From Ekhidna sp. (GTDB taxonomy: Bacteria > Bacteroidota > Bacteroidia > Cytophagales > Cyclobacteriaceae): a DNA stretch of 5,712 nt. Shown here piece by piece: positions 5,536 to 5,712 of the stretch (position 1 is the stretch's first letter; each line of letters starts with the position of its first letter). The notes under the pieces were generated by a model that worked only from the letters and a program-made list of their open reading frames with translations, did no database searches and had not been told where the DNA came from. The translations under genes and the position numbers were made by a program. The DNA lies in assembly GCA_028821635.1 (NCBI GenBank), contig JAPPDO010000190.1, positions 1 through 5,712 of the forward strand, in the 5' to 3' direction.

Positions 5536-5635
5536 CCTTTGGGTTTAAATCGTTATTGGTTTGGTCAGCGAAGACATGATGCGAACAAAACAAAATCATA
5601 GCAATCCTAAAAATCAAATAAATCCTGTTCAAGAC
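5536..5635 (+). repeat. Long direct repeat, copy B
   Basis: This 100-base stretch is the second copy of 5380-5480, about 155 bases further on. Similarity stops at AAGAC (5631-5635); the following bases differ from those after copy A. It ends 43 bases before the -33 box of the right-edge promoter, so the repeats abut the upstream side of the next transcription unit. Confidence 0.85.
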
Positions 5636-5650
5636 AAATCACACCCGGAG

Positions 5651-5708
5651 AAAAAAGTAAAAAAAATCGAAAAAAATTTTGCATCTTTAACTAATTGTTT
5701 TATACTTG
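5651..5708 (+). promoter_or_regulatory. Strong Bacteroidota-type promoter facing out of the window
   Basis: TTTG at 5678-5681 (-33 box) and TATACTTG at 5701-5708 (-7 box, one mismatch to TAnnTTTG) are separated by exactly 19 bases, the consensus spacing. Upstream lie three A-tracts at 5651-5656, 5659-5666 and 5670-5676, with centres about 9 to 10.5 bases apart, as in curved DNA or UP-like elements of strong promoters. Transcription would start at or just past the window edge. The target lies outside; a stable RNA gene or a highly expressed gene is a reasonable guess. Confidence 0.7.
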
Positions 5709-5712
5709 CAGC

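Noticed and set aside
5380..5635. CRISPR array
   Set aside because: There are only two copies of about 100 bases, with a spacer that is itself repeat sequence and no cas gene. The 21-bp triplet at 4080-4134 has units and spacers far too short.
5670..5712. Start of a tRNA or rRNA gene inside the window
   Set aside because: The promoter is clear, but only a few bases remain after the -7 box and no RNA gene sequence can be seen.

Overview
The window looks like chromosomal DNA of a Bacteroidota bacterium, probably of the Cytophagales type. Four signs support this: promoter-like boxes of the Bacteroidota type (TTTG, about 19 bases, TAnnTTTG), including one with a perfectly spaced pair at the right edge; no Shine-Dalgarno sequence before the genes; a lipoprotein whose mature end is acidic straight after the lipidated cysteine; and a eukaryote-type (GT3) glycogen synthase, a known Bacteroidota trait. 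The genus cannot be read from the sequence. No phage, CRISPR, tRNA, rRNA or intact insertion sequence is visible.

Layout. Bases 1-485 hold what may be the last codons of an upstream gene, an 8-bp inverted repeat, and two overlapping short reading frames that may be the relic of a decayed gene. Bases 486-1805 (+) encode a probable surface lipoprotein with two IPT/TIG immunoglobulin-like domains and an unrecognised cysteine-rich C-terminal region. Bases 1806-2149 separate it from the convergent gene at 2150-3976 (-), the GT3 glycogen synthase and the only gene here with a firm function. Bases 3977-4382 are packed with repeats: three direct repeats at an exact 21-bp period, a CTCCGTG-type repeat, a 9-bp perfect hairpin, and a 14-bp tandem repeat inside an inverted repeat. 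Bases 4383-5015 (-) encode a small, AT-rich probable lipoprotein that starts with TTG. Bases 5016-5712 contain no convincing gene. They hold two copies of a roughly 100-bp direct repeat, more CTCCGTG sequence, and at the very end a well-formed promoter with phased A-tracts that points out of the window.

The three genes do not look like one functional unit. The glycogen synthase appears to be transcribed alone, with no other glycogen gene in view. The two lipoprotein genes are unrelated by sequence, and the repeat-filled gaps argue against co-transcription of the two minus-strand genes. I found no clear new system. The best leads are the 21-bp phased repeats upstream of the glycogen synthase, the mosaic of dispersed repeats, and the cysteine-rich domain of the IPT lipoprotein.
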